A stretch of 64,000 bases of DNA from Portulaca oleracea (GCA_029582165.1 CM055868.1:21510391-21574390); one strand, 5' to 3'; counted from the first letter of the stretch, positions 47,253 to 59,194 are shown. The notes: generated by a model from the letters alone, not told the origin. Made by a program: numbers and translations.

Positions 47253-48391
47253 TGATCCGGTCCCCTCCCGAGCTCTCCTCAACCTTGATACGAGTTTCCC
47301 AACCCCATTGGAAGAGCATTGGGTGAAGTCATGGACGGCCGATCTCCACATCATCCTCAAGTTCTTCTGGGCGTTCAATGAGGGTCCTTTCCGAACCTCC
47401 GTGGTGTCTCGGGCCATCCCCGAGCCCACTTGAAGACCTCGGATCGGGTCGACATCGACACCAATAATCCCCCACTCGAGCTCGAGTCCATTTTCAACTA
47501 AATGGCTCGGTATTGAGTTTGGAAGAAGGCTAGGAAGAAGTCACGAGGGAACAAGTTGAAGAATATCATTTTTTGGGCAAAATTGGACAACAAGAAATGG
47601 CATATCTTCACCATTTTGATTATAACTCCTTCAATACAACTCCGATGATTATGAAATTTTGTGAGCTTATAGTACACACCGAGAGCTTTCCAACGATATA
47701 TTATAAGACCAAATCGAAGCTAAAATGAAGAAGTTATGCGCATTGGAAGTCAGCAGACCTCGGCAGGCCTGCTGGACACTGGCAGCGCCTATAGGACGCT
47801 GGCAGCGTCTTTTGCTGGCGTTTTATGGTTCCTTTCTGGGTTCGGCGCTGGCACTGCCCCCAGAGACGCTACCAGCGTCTTATCCTGCCGACATCTTTTT
47901 TCCAGTTTCTTTTGGCTGTTGTTTTTTCCCCTCCCCACATGTATTGTATTGGTTCTCTTGGAAAAACTTAGACAACTTTGAATGAAAAACTTTTGGTATT
48001 TGCAAACCCTTTCCTCTCAAATCTCTCTCTCTTTATCCTTGAATGTTCTTGGTGGTGGGTTGGAGTACCCCCTTTACAGCTTTTGGTGTGGATTACCTTC
48101 TTCAAGCTTGGTGAGGGTTTCAATGGAGTTTCAATGGGTGTTGGTGGCCAAGCCTTTATGCATCTTTTGAACTCTAAGTTCAATCTTGGTGAGTATTCTT
48201 TATAGATTGTCCATATCTTGTCAAGCTTTTGTTGATTTGGTATATTTGAGATCTAGATCTACTCCATTCTCCATTGTTAGGGTTTGGAAGGTGTTGTGAG
48301 TTCTACTTGTGGCCATGGATGATGTTGGTGTTTGTAGTGCTTTGGGTTGATTTTTCTTACATTTATTGAGTTCTCAGTCCTTCATTGATCA
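47253..48391 (+). repeat. 5' LTR of the chromovirus-like element
   Basis: It runs from TGATCCGGTCCCC to CATTGATCA, 1139 bp. It is about 100 bp longer than the 3' LTR because the latter lost sequence around the GCTGGCAGCG repeats (47770-47970). Confidence 0.93.
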
Positions 48392-48393
48392 TT

Positions 48394-48409
48394 TGGTATT
48401 AGTGCTAGG
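48394..48409 (+). other. Primer binding site (initiator tRNA-Met type)
   Basis: TGGTATTAGTGCTAGG, two bases after the LTR end, is a mutated form of TGGTATCAGAGCCAGG. Confidence 0.7.
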
Positions 48410-48886
48410 TGTAGAACTCACTTGTTGTGTTTGATTTGGGAACCCCCTTAATACCCATTTGTGTTGTTGTTGTGTTGGGTGTGTTCTAGTGTTCAACTTT
48501 GGTGCTTTGGAGTTGAAATTGATTTATTGAAGTTATATCTTGTTGTGTTTGAAGTTTGGTTGTGATTGAGAATCATTTGGGTGAGATTAGTCATTGAGAA
48601 TTTGGGGTTTTTGGTGAAATTTATGGGTAACCATGAAAGTTTATGAAAATTGAAGGTTGATTTGTTGGGTTTTAATGTTTGGTTGTGTGTGGTGAAGCTT
48701 ATGGAAGTGTGGTATTGTTTATGCTTTGATTTGTTGCTAGTTTTGCTTTTCCTCTTGCCGGTACACCCCATTTCCCCCCACAAAATTAGTGTCTCAAAAC
48801 CCTACAAAAATCCATAGCTACAAAGAACCCGATACCTCATCCGTTCATCTTTTCCTTAGCCCGTTATAACCCTTTAGCTCCACAAT
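48410..48886 (+). other. Leader of the chromovirus-like element
   Basis: G/T-rich untranslated sequence between the primer site and gag. No feature seen. Confidence 0.5.
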
Positions 48887-50592
48887 GTGGCCGAGTCGTC
48901 TAGTCGAAGAGACGAACTCCACTCTCCCAATTCCGATCCTACTTCCCCACCCGAGCCTACAATTGCTCAACTTATGCAACAAGTTATTGATATGCAAAAC
49001 GGATTCGAATATACCCAATAATTGATGGTGAATAGTCAAGGGGCAATCCAACGTCAATTGCAAAGCTTGGAAGAGACTCTTGGCAATCTTCAACTTCAAC
49101 CTTATAGGAAGGATGCAAGGACTCCTCAACGACCCCTTAGGTTGGAAGTGGACCTCCTGCCCCTACATCAAGAACTCAACATCGGTCCATATAGTGGTGG
49201 TGGTGTTCCTTCCCCACGAGTTCATCAACAACGACCTCTACGAGTCACCGGTCCTCCTCCTCCAATCCGAACCCGCGGTCGTCGTGAACTTGAAGAGGAA
49301 GAGTTGAGTGAGGAATCGGATGACGCTTCCTATCATGAGGGTCCCCGTATTTGTAGGCCCCGAGACGATTTGGGCGACCTCTGGGTAGATCCTCCTACCT
49401 TTGATGGTAGTTATGATCCTGATGAGTTCCTTGATTGGGTGCATGCTATGGAGAAAATATTTGAACTCAAGGAATATAATGAGAGGAAGCAATACAAGGT
49501 GGCTACACTTCAACTTACTAAGTATGCCTCCCTTTGGCTAGAGAACTTGAAGAAACAAAGAGCGAAGGAGCAAAAATTGAAAATCCAAACGTGGCCAAAA
49601 CTCAAGAAGTACTTGATGAAGAGGTTTGTACCCACCAACTACAAGCAAGATCTATACAACAAGTTTTTCTCCCTCAAGCAAGGCTCCAAAAGTGTTGGAG
49701 ATTATATTCGGGAATTTGAGTTGGTTAAGATGCGTTGTGATGTGAATGAATCGTCGGAGCAAATGATGGCGAGGTTTCTCAATGGCCTCGATTACAAAAT
49801 CGCATCGAAGGTGAAAATCTATGAATATGCCTCCATCGACGATCTCTACAAGCTTGCTACCCTTATTGAGGAAAGATGGAAGAAGAAGAGGGGTGGTGTC
49901 AAACCCTTTGAGAAGGGTGGGTCTTATGCCAAAGGCAACTCATCCGTGGTCAAGAACCCTCCTCTACCTTCAAGATTCCCGAAGCCTCCAATACCAACAC
50001 CGGCGGCTCCAAAAGAGCCCTCCAAGAAGCTCGAAGGGAGGAAATGCTTCAAGTGCCATGGTTATGGCCACTTTCAATAGGATTGCCCTACCAAGAGGGT
50101 TATGACCATGCAAGAAATTGTGGAAATCGAAGAGGTTGTGCAAGAAGAAGTGGATGTGGTGTAAGAAGAGGAAGAAATATGGGTTGAAGATGTGGAAGAG
50201 GAAGTAAATTTCGGCCCAGATACGGGACAACTCTTAGTCGTGAGGCGGACCCTTCACCGTGAAGAGGTGCCTCAAGAGAGAACCCAACGGGAGTTGACCT
50301 TCCAAACCAGATGCACCGTTCAAGATCGGGTGTGTAGCCTGATTGTTGATAGTGGGAGTTGCACTAACGTAGCCTCTACCACCATGATTGAGAAGCTCCA
50401 CCTTCCGGTGATTGCCCATCCTCGTCCTTATGCTCTCAAGTGGTTGAATGATTCCGGCGAGATAAAGGTAACCCAACAAGCTAATATTTCATTTTCAATT
50501 GGTACTTACCGTGATGTTGTTTTATGTGATGTGGTACCAATGGATGCTTGTCACCTTTTATTGGGCCGCCCATGGCAATATGATCGAGGGGT
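48887..50592 (+). pseudogene. Gag and first half of protease, chromovirus-like element
   Basis: The frame is open from about 48887 (AESSSRRDELHSPN), with an in-frame TAA at 49019-49021. Gag domain: PPTFDGSYDPDEFLDWVHAM, KLKKYLMKRFVPTNYKQDLY, VGDYIREFELVKMRCDV. The zinc knuckle CFKCHGYGHFQ is followed by a TAG (50078-50080) that breaks it, and another stop lies near 50162. The protease reads CSLIVDSGSCTNVAST and closes LLGRPWQYDR at 50590. There the frame is cut by the nested element; it resumes at 54695 with VVHDGTKNTYSL. Confidence 0.85.
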
Positions 50593-51499
50593 TGATGCAT
50601 AATTGATGGCCTTATGCATCAAGGTCAACCATGGAGACATCTAATACTCACCTAGAAGAAAGAAGAGCTCAAGTCTCTCTTATATCTCTCTACTTGGAAG
50701 GGATCAACTCATGTGATCGTATATTTTTGCTCCTTAATTCAAGGACCATGAAGCTATCATAGAAGTCATCCTAGAGAGGATTAATCTACATTCCAAGAGC
50801 TTTCATATGGTTCAAGAATCTTTCAGTTTGGATGAGAATCCAAGGAGTTATTCATATTTGTAATATAGCTTAGTACATTGTTTTCTTTATGATGTAATCA
50901 TTAGAGTGGAATGATGTAAGCCCTTAAGGGGCCTAATCTTGGAGAGGGATCACGCCTAAGGGGAGGTCTCCTACTATAAATACCCCCCTAGGGGTGCCTT
51001 GTAAACATACCTCATATTCATACATTCAATACAATGTCTAAAGTTGATGCTTTAGTTTCTCTCTAGTTTTGGCTAGATCAACGATTTCCATTCTAGGATT
51101 TCGTTTCAAATCTTCTCTTCTAATCCAAGATTGAGCATTCTTGGGTGGTGAAAGGAGGAGTAGGAGCTCTTGAAGATTGTGGTGTGGCTGTAGCAATTGG
51201 AGAGGCTTCGTTGTTCATTCTATCAAGTTCTTTCTCTCGTTTCTCGTTTGGTTCTTCATCATTGTAAGTCGTTTGATTTCCGTTTGTTTTGCTCGTTGTG
51301 AATTCACTTGATTGTCTTCAAATTCATGATTAAAACTCACGAATCAGCCCCTAAATCATCTACATCTTTTGGCCTTTTGATCTCATATTTCATTCCTTAT
51401 TTCGTTCCATCTTTGATTCATCTCTTGCAAGTTCTTACTTGTGATATGATCCTTGTTCTTTCTTGGCATTTTGGTTGTCTTGTGATCCATTATGCATCA
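50593..51499 (+). repeat. 5' LTR of the gag-protease-only element
   Basis: TGATGCATAATTG to TATGCATCA, 907 bp. TATA box TATAAATA at 50975-50982. It is nearly identical to the 3' LTR, with only a few differences, so the insertion is fairly recent. Confidence 0.95.
50975..50982 (+). promoter_or_regulatory. TATA box of the LTR promoter
   Basis: TATAAATA in the LTR, repeated in the 3' LTR at 54165-54172 and in copy 1 at 1861-1868. Confidence 0.6.
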
Positions 51500-51502
51500 A
51501 TT

Positions 51503-51516
51503 TGGTATCAGAGCCA
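51503..51516 (+). other. Primer binding site (initiator tRNA-Met)
   Basis: TGGTATCAGAGCCA begins three bases after the 5' LTR and is an unmutated match to the tRNA-Met complement. Confidence 0.92.
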
Positions 51517-51753
51517 TGTTTAGTTGATTCTCCTTTGTTTCTTGCATGAATCTTGGACCTTGTTTCATCATATAATCATGTAAATATTGTCCAACCACAC
51601 TCCATTTTGATAGTTCTTCCAAGAACTCATCAAGAACTCATCAAGAACTCATAAAGAACCCATAGCTCCACAAAGAACCCTCGTCCTAAACACATACCTA
51701 ACCAAAATCCGTCCCATTCCCTCGTGAGTTCAATTGACATCAAGTTGAATCCA

Positions 51754-53739
51754 ATGGCAGACGATGAATCTAATGAGGTTGATGAACTAAGGCAATAAGT
51801 AGCATATTTGCGTATACAATTGGGTAAAAAAATGGAAGAAAACAAAATGCTACGTGAAGGGTCCATACGTGATGGTGTTTCGTCACATGGTGAAAGTAGT
51901 TCGAAGTCTAAAAGGCATGATCGTTTGGATTTTAAAGTTGAAGTTCCTGAATTTCATGGTAGCTTAAATGTAGAAGATTATCTTGATTGGATACATACGG
52001 TTGAACGTGTTTTTGAGTTGAAAGATTGTAGTGATGAGCTCAAGGTGAAGTACGTTGCTTTGAAATTAAGAAAACATGCTTCCATTTGGTGGACTAACCT
52101 TCAAAAGAAGAGAGTTGCAAAAGGGAAAGAAAAGATCCGTTCTTGGGATAAGATGAAGTCAAAGTTGCAATCCAAGTTCCTTCCCCAATCATACGTCCAC
52201 GACAACTACTACAAGCTGCAAAAGCTTGTCCAAGGCTCTAAATCGGTCGAAGAATACACAAGGGAGTTTGAACACCTCCTTTGGCGTTGTGATCTCAAGG
52301 AGAAGGAACACCAAATTCTGGTACGTTACTTGATTGGTTTGAATGATTGGATACGTCATACAGTTGAATTACATTCATATGAATCCCTTGATGAGCTAAG
52401 TAACTTGGCTATGAAAGTGGAAAGACAAAGGAAGAAAAGGGCCAAGGAACCTCAAAGAACATACCAAAACCCATCCAAACCCTATACCCCACTCCCTTAC
52501 TCTCAAACACAATTAAAAGCTCCACAAAATCAGCCCCCATCCTCCCTTAAACCCTACGCCAAACCCACATTAAACCAGCCACAAAATCCCCCATCCAAAA
52601 CCCAAGTCCAAGAACCAAGGACATTAGCTCCAAGAAGGTGTTTTCGATGCCAAGGATTGGGACATTATGCTTCGGAGTGTCCAAACAAGCGAGTAGTGTC
52701 TTTGGTGGAATACCAAAGTGCTTTATATGAAGAGCCGGAGTATGAGAAAGAAGAAGAAGTTAGGGTTGACGCCAAAGATGAGGAGGATGTAGTAGAAGAA
52801 TATGTGGAAGAGCCGGATGAAGGAGAACTACTTGTGGTAGAAAGGGCCTTGAATATCACAAATGTGCCGAAAGATCAACTACAAAGAGAAGCAATTTTTC
52901 GCTCTCGTTGTACCATCCAAGGGAGAGTATGCTCCTTGATCATAGATGGAGGAAGTTGCACCAATGCCGCCTCTACAACAATGGTCAAGAAGTTGCAAAT
53001 GGAGATTAGCCCACATCCCACACCCTACACAATACAATGGCTAAACCTTGGGCAAGGCATTCGTGTGGATCAACGAGTTTTGGTGAGTCTTTCAATTGGA
53101 AAGAATTATCAAGATTCATTGTGGTGTGATATAGTTCCCATGGATACTTGTCATGTTTTATTGGGAAGACCATGGTTATATGATAGACATGTCATACATG
53201 ATGGGAGGGCCAACACTTGCACTCTCACCATCAACCAAAAGAGGATCACTTTGGCACCTCTTGATCCACCATCTCGGCAAAAGGAGGAGAAACGTCATAT
53301 TGTATCAATTATGAAGAAGGAGTATCGAGGGAATAAAGAATATAAGGATCCTATTCTTACACATTTGGAGAAGAATGAAACGGATCCAAGTATCCATCAC
53401 ATTTTGAAACTTCCCACGAAGCATATCTTCCATGAGCATCCAAAAGATATCTACTTAGATCACTTGGTTGAAAGGCCGAAAATTCGAAAGGATGAAATAG
53501 CCCAAGTCATCAAAGTGCATTGTTTCATGATAAATGACAAGGGTAAAGGTGTAAGAATAGACTTGGGAAGTGAGAAGCAACGTGAACAACCCACGTTCAA
53601 GGTGGGGAAACGCAAACCCAAGTCTTATGGTGTTCGAGAATTGATCTGAAGAAAGTTTAAGAAGTTCATCAAAGGAATCTATGATGACTTCAAAGCTTTC
53701 AAGAAGAAAGTCTTTGTGAAGAAGGCAAGTAAGAGTTGA
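51754..53739 (+). pseudogene. Gag-protease polyprotein with novel C-terminal extension
   Basis: The natural start is ATG at 51754 (MADDESNEVDEL). A TAA at 51796-51798 and a TGA at 53647-53649 interrupt an otherwise open frame of 662 codons ending at TGA 53737-53739. Gag domain: PEFHGSLNVEDYLDWIHTVE, SKLQSKFLPQSYVHDNYY, SVEEYTREFEHLLWRCDL. A proline/glutamine-rich linker leads to zinc knuckle CFRCQGLGHYASEC. The acidic linker, protease motif LIIDGGSCTN and closing LLGRPWLYDR follow. The last 190 residues (with HLEKNETDPSIHHILKLP and HPKDIYLDHLVERPKIRKDE) lie where RT should begin and match no domain I know. Copy 1 has the same tail, with GAA where this copy has TGA. Confidence 0.88.
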
Positions 53740-53781
53740 TTTTCCAAAGTTTGAGGGCAAACTTTTTCAACCGGGGGTGTA

Positions 53782-54689
53782 TGATGCATAATTGATGGCC
53801 TTATGCATCAAGGTCAACCATGGAGACATCTAATACTCACCTAGAAGAAAGAAGAGCTCAAGTCTCTCATATATCTCTCTACTTGGAAGGGATCAACTCA
53901 TGTGATCGTATATTTTTGCTCCTTAATTCAAGGACCATGAAGCTATCATAGAAGTCATCCTAGAGAGGATTAATCTAAATTCCAAGAGCTTTCATATGGT
54001 TCAAGAATCTTTAAGTTTGGATGAGAATCCAAGGAGTTATTCATATTTGTAATATAGCTTAGTACATTGTTTTCTTTATGATGTAATCATTAGAGTGGAA
54101 TGATGTAAGCCCTTAAGGGGCCTAATCTTGGAGTAGGGGTCACGCCTAAGGGGAGGTCTCCTACTATAAATACCCCCCTAGGGGTGCCTTGTAAACATAC
54201 CTCATATTCATACATTCAATACAATGTCTAAAGTTGATGCTTTAGTTTCTCTCTAGTTTTGGCTAGATCAACGATTTCCATTCTAGGATTTCGTTTCAAA
54301 TCTTCTCTTCTAATCCAAGATTGAGCATTCTTGGGTGGTGAAAGGAGGAGTAGGAGCTCTTGAAGATTGTGGTGTGGCTGTAGCAATTGGAGAGGCTTCG
54401 TTGCTCATTCTATCAAGTTCTTTCTCTCGTTTCTCGTTTGGTTCTTCATCATTGTAAGTCGTTTGATTTCCGTTTGTTTTGCTCGTTGTGAATTCACTTG
54501 ATTGTCTTCAAATTCATGATTAAAACTCACGAATCAGCCCCTAAATCATCTACATCTTTTGGCCTTTTGATCTCATATTTCGTTCCTTATTTCTTTCCAT
54601 CTTTGATTCATCTCTTGCAAGTTCTTACTTGTGATATGATCCTTGTTCTTTCTTGGCATTTTGGTTGTCTTGTGATCCATTATGCATCA
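53782..54689 (+). repeat. 3' LTR of the gag-protease-only element
   Basis: Partner of 50593-51499, 908 bp. It is preceded by the purine-rich CCGGGGGTGTA. TATA box at 54165-54172. Confidence 0.95.
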
Positions 54690-54694
54690 AGGGT

Positions 54695-57600
54695 GGTTCA
54701 TGATGGAACGAAGAACACATACTCTTTGCTTATGAACAAGAAGTGAATTGTGCTCGAACCCCTTTCCCCTACCCAACTCCACAAAAAAACACCCGGGGCG
54801 GGAAGTGAGAAGAGAAACCACCTTGTGAGTGAAACACGGGTCGAGCGAGCTTTGAGCAAGGGCAAGCAAGTTCTCACTTTGATCTTGCTTGAAAGTAATG
54901 AAGGTGAGGAAGTGACACCCATAGCTCCACAAATTAAACCCCTCCTCTCCCAATACCCCGACATCTTTCTCGAGGATCTTCCTCCTGGCCTTCCACCGAT
55001 TAGGGGCATTGAGCACCAAATAGACTTAGTGCCGGGTTTGGTTCTTCCCAGCAAGACGGCATACCGTTGCAATCCCGAGGAAATGAAGGAGCTCCAACGA
55101 CAAGTGGATGAGTTAGTGGCCCGTGGTTATGTGCGTGAAAGCATGAGTTCATGCTCTGTACCGGCCCTACTCGTCCCTAAGAAAGATGGGACATACCGCA
55201 TGTGTGTCAATAGCCATGCCATAAACAATATCACCATCAAATACCGCTACCCCATCCCTCGGCTTGACGATCTCTTAGATGAGCTCCACGGCTCTTCGGT
55301 GTTCTCCAAGATCGATCTCCGGAGCGGGTATCACCAAATCCGGATGAGGGAAGGGGATGAATGGAAGACGGCGTTCAAGACCAAGGGAGGGCTCTATGAA
55401 TGGCTCGTGATGCCATTTGGGCTTTCTAATGCCCCGAGTAGTTTTATGAGATTGATGAATGAAGTACTTCGACCCTTCATTGGAAAATTTGTGGTTGTGT
55501 ATTTTGATGACATATTGGTATACTCCAAGAATGAGGCGGATCATGTCCACCATCTTTGTGAAGTGTTCAAGATGCTCCGGGAGCAAAAACTTTATGGAAA
55601 ATTGGAGAAGTGCGAGTTTTTCACCCCGAGGGTCACTTTCCTTGGGTATGTTGTTTCCAAGGATGGCATTTCGATGGATGAAGCAAAGGTAGAGGCGATT
55701 CGGTCATGGCCATCACCGACTACACTCACCGAAGTGCGGAGTTTTCATGGGCTCGCCTCTTTCTATAATTCTATCGTCGTTTCATTCGGAACTTCTCCAC
55801 CTTGACGGTCCCAATTACGGAATGCATGAAGAAGGGAGTCTTCGCTTGGACTCTCAAGGCTCAAGCGGCCTTTGAGGCCCTTAAGGAGAAGTTGTATAGC
55901 GCTCTGGTATTGGCACTCCCCAACTTTGATCAACTTTTTGAGGTTGAATGTGATGCTAGCGGCGTTGGCATCGGGGCGGTGTTGATGCAAGACAAGAGGC
56001 CTATCGCTTACTTTAGTAAAAAGCTCAATGGGTCTCGGCTCAACTATAGTACTTATGACAAAGAGTTCTATACTATGGTGCGCACCCTTGATCATTGGTC
56101 TCACTATTTGAGACCCAAGGAGTTTGTGCTACACTCGGACCATGAGGCGTTGAAGTACTTGAGCGGGCAACACAAGTTAAGCGCAAGGCATACAAAGTGG
56201 GTAGAGTTCCTCCAATCCTTCAACTTCGTGGCAAAACGCAAGAAGGGGAGCTCTAATGTGGTGGCCGACACTTTATCAAGAAGGCATGCCTTGTTGTCGT
56301 TGATCGAGGCTAGAGTCTTGGGGTTTTCTTTCCTCCGAGAGTACTACAAAGAAGATCCGGACTTCGCCCCTTACTTTGGAGAGAACCCTCCTTCGAGATC
56401 CACTTATGTTGCGCAAGAAGGCTTTCTTTTTCGTGGAGACAAATTGTGTGTGCCCAAGAGTCCCATGAGGGAATTTCTTGTGAAAGAAGTGCATGGCGGT
56501 GGTTTGGCGGGTCACTTTGACATGAACAAGATGGTAGACATGTTGAAAGAGCATTTTTATTGGCCCGGTATGGCTGGGGATGTGCATGATGTGGTGTCTC
56601 GGTGTGCGGCTTGTCACCGAGCCAAGAGCTAATTCCATCAAGGCTTGTATACTCCCCTCCCCATCCCACAAGCACCTTGGGAGGATGTGAGTATGGACTT
56701 CATTGTAGCATTGCCAAGGACTGCCCGAGGCAAGGATGCCATTTTTGTTGTGGTGGATCGGTTCTCCAAGATGGCCCACTTCATCCCGTGCACCAAATCC
56801 GACGATATCGATCATGTTGCTCATCTCTATTTCCGGGAGGTTGTACGTCTTCACGGCATCCCCTGAAGCATTGTCTCGGATCGTGACTCAAAGTTTGTGG
56901 GACATTTTTGGCGAATTTTGTGGAAACTTATGGGCACGAAGTTACTCTTTAGCACCGCTTACCACCCCCAAACCAATGGCCAAACCGAGGTGGTCAATAG
57001 GATGGTGGGAACTCTGTTGAGGAGCGTCATTAAATCCAATATGCGAGAGTGGGACTTGAGGCTCCCGTTGGTAGAGTTTGCTTACAACAAGGCTCCATCA
57101 CATGCTACCGGGGTGTCTCCATTTGAAGCCTTGTATGGGGTGAACCCTCTTGCTCCCATCGACCTCGTCCCGCTCCCCATTGAGGCACGTGTGAGTGTTG
57201 AAGCGGAGGTTAAGGCAAGCAAGATGAAGAAGCTTCATCGAATGATGAGGGCACGTATTGAGAAGATAAACGAGCTCTACAAGGCTCGTTTCAACAAGAA
57301 TCGCAAGGCTTACTCCTTCAATCCCGGGGATCTAGTGTGGCTCCACCTCCGAAAGGAACGGTTTCCTTCCAAGAGGAGAAACAAGATAATGTCGAGGAGC
57401 GAGGGTCCCTTTAAAGTCGTGGCCAAGATCAATGAGAATGCCTATAAACTTGAATTTTCGAATGATATGGGCGGCATCTCCTCCACCTTCAATGTAGGAG
57501 ACCTTACACCTTACTTGGGTAAAGAGGATGATGCGGACTTGAGGACAAGTCCTTCTCAAGAAGGGGAGGATGATCCGGTCCCCTCCCGAGCTCTCCTCAA

Positions 57601-57751
57601 CCTTGATACGAGTTTCCCAACCCCATTGGAAGAGCATTGGGTGAAGTCATGGACGACCGATCTCCACATCATCCTCAAGTTCTTCCGGGCGTTCAATGAG
57701 GGTCCTTTCCGAACCTCCGTGGTGTCACGGGCCATCCCCGAGCCCACTTGA
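54695..57751 (+). pseudogene. Pol of the chromovirus-like element (protease end to integrase)
   Basis: After the protease tail come RT motifs GTYRMCVNSHAINNITIKYR, KIDLRSGYHQIRMREGDEWK, LVMPFGLSNAPSSFMRLM and catalytic VVYFDDILVYSK. A frameshift near 55770 precedes RNase H (FEVECDASGVGIGAVL, YDKEFYTMVR, LHSDHEALKYL). Integrase follows: HHCC finger (GGGLAGHFDMNK, CAACHRAKS), Asp in [10 protein letters not shown], Asp in VSDRDSKFVG, Glu in NGQTEVVNRM. TAA at 56630-56632 and TGA near 56865 interrupt it. The C-terminal part has FNPGDLVWLHLRKERFP and SSTFNVGDLTPYLG. The last 60 codons (57571-57751) lie inside the 3' LTR. Confidence 0.88.
57560..57570 (+). other. Polypurine tract
   Basis: AAGGGGAGGA directly precedes the 3' LTR start TGATCCGG. 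It is also part of the pol coding frame. Confidence 0.8.
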
Positions 57752-58606
57752 AGACCTCGGATCGGGTCGACATCGGCACCAATAATCCCCGACTTGAGCT
57801 CGAGTCCATTTTCAACTAAAGGGCTCGGTATTCAGTTTAGAAGAAGGATAGGAAGAAGTCATGAGGGAACAAGTTGAAGAATATCATTTTTTGTGCAAAA
57901 TTGGACAACAAGAAATGGCATATCTTCACCATTTTGATTATAACTCCTTCAATACAACTGCGGTGATTATGAAATTTGGTGAGCTTATAGTACACACCGA
58001 GAGCTTTCCAACGATATATCTATGACCAAATCCGAGCTAAAATGAAGAAGCTATGCACATTGGAAGTCGGCGCCTATGGGCATTTGGCAGCGCCTTTTGC
58101 TGGCGTTTTATGGTTCCTTTCTGGGTTCGGCGCTGGCACCACCCCCAGAGACACTACCAGCATCTAATCCTGCTGGAAAAACTTAGACAACTTTGAATGA
58201 AAAACTTTTGGTATTTGCAAACCCTTTCCTCTTAAATCTCTCTCTCTTTATCCTTGAATGATCTTGGTGGTGGGTTGGAGTACCCCCTTTAGAGCTTTTG
58301 GTGTGGATTACCTTCTTCAAGCTTGGTGAGGGTTTCAATGGAGTTTCAATGGGTGTTGGTGGCCAAGCCTTTATGCATCTTTTGAACTCTAAGTTCAATC
58401 TTGGTGAGTATTCTTTATAGATTGTTCATATCTTGTCAAGCTTTTGTTGATTTGGTATATTTGACATCTAGATCTACTCCATTCTCCATTGTTAGGGTTT
58501 GGAAGGTGTTGTGAGTTCTACTTGTGGCCATGGATGATGTTGGTGTTTGTAGTACTTTGGGTTGATTTTTCTTACATTTATTGAGTTCCCAATCCTTCAT
58601 GGATCA
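57571..58606 (+). repeat. 3' LTR of the chromovirus-like element
   Basis: 1036 bp, matching 47253-48391. It is shorter by a gap of about 100 bp near 58070-58180. It ends ATGGATCA before the duplication CAAGC. Confidence 0.93.
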
Positions 58607-58611
58607 CAAGC

Positions 58612-58775
58612 ACCTTATGAGGAGGTACCTTATACTTCCCATTTCCTTAATTTTTCCTTCTTCTTGTTTTTCTTTTCCCCATTTTATTTCTTTATTGTTC
58701 TTAATTCTTTCTTGATCTATTAGTTCTAATTAAAAAAAGAAAAAAATGAAAGAAGAAAAAGAAGAGAGAGAGAGA

Positions 58776-58818
<43 letters not shown>

Positions 58819-59186
58819 GTAATCTTTGTGTAGGAGTAGGTGAATGAATTCTTTGAGTGTTAGGAAATGTTTTAGAGTGCCGACGAGTTTGACTTGGTAG
58901 CGGTTTGCTGGAAAAAAAATAACATATTAAGATATGTTTGCCTAAAATTAATGTTTAAGGTTGGTTCGCTATATCAAAGCATCCCCAAATGTTGGTTTAT
59001 TTAATTCTGATTTCCCTTCATAATATGTATAAGTTTGACAATAAAGTTTTTTATGCTTATAAGATGTTGCAAAAGTATAAGATTGTATAAGTAAGGTCGT
59101 AAGGACTCATGACTATTTCCAACAAGTTGAACCTACAAGATTATTGGCTAATTTTCTTAGCTAATTATGCAAAAGAAATTTCATAT
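58612..59186 (+). other. Continuation of the Athila-like element after the insertion
   Basis: ACCTTATGAGGAGGTACC completes the post-pol motif cut at 47252. Then follow T-rich DNA, a (GA)n tract at 58761-58816 and AT-rich sequence. No env-position ORF is seen. Confidence 0.6.
58761..58816 (+). repeat. (GA)n microsatellite
   Basis: GA repeats broken once by GGGAA. Confidence 0.9.
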
Positions 59187-59194
59187 GTTTTTGT

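Larger units (their letters stand above)
50593..54689 (+). mobile_element. Gag-protease-only LTR retrotransposon (copy 2, complete)
   Basis: It is 4097 bp with LTRs at 50593-51499 and 53782-54689, a tRNA-Met-type primer site and a purine tract (CCGGGGGTGT). One long gag-protease frame fills the space between, with no RT, RNase H or integrase. It is inserted between codons of the host protease. The flanks are GGGGT (50588-50592) and AGGGT (54690-54694), a 5-bp duplication with one later change. Confidence 0.93.
47253..58606 (+). mobile_element. Chromovirus-like Ty3/gypsy element with a nested element
   Basis: It is flanked by the exact duplication CAAGC (47248-47252 and 58607-58611). LTRs are at 47253-48391 and 57571-58606. 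A tRNA-Met-type primer site, gag, protease, RT, RNase H and integrase follow in one direction. It is split at 50592/54690 by the 4.1-kb gag-protease-only element; without that it measures about 7.25 kb. RT, integrase and C-terminal phrases resemble plant chromoviruses. A classical chromodomain was not recognised. Confidence 0.92.

Noticed and set aside
47124..47429. Minus-strand ORF repeated at 57556-57747
   Set aside because: The repetition is due to the two LTRs; the true coding frame there is the plus-strand pol tail.
51796..53649. C-to-T deamination as the source of the in-frame stops
   Set aside because: The one stop that can be compared inside the window (53647) is TGA against GAA in copy 1, which is not a C-to-T change.
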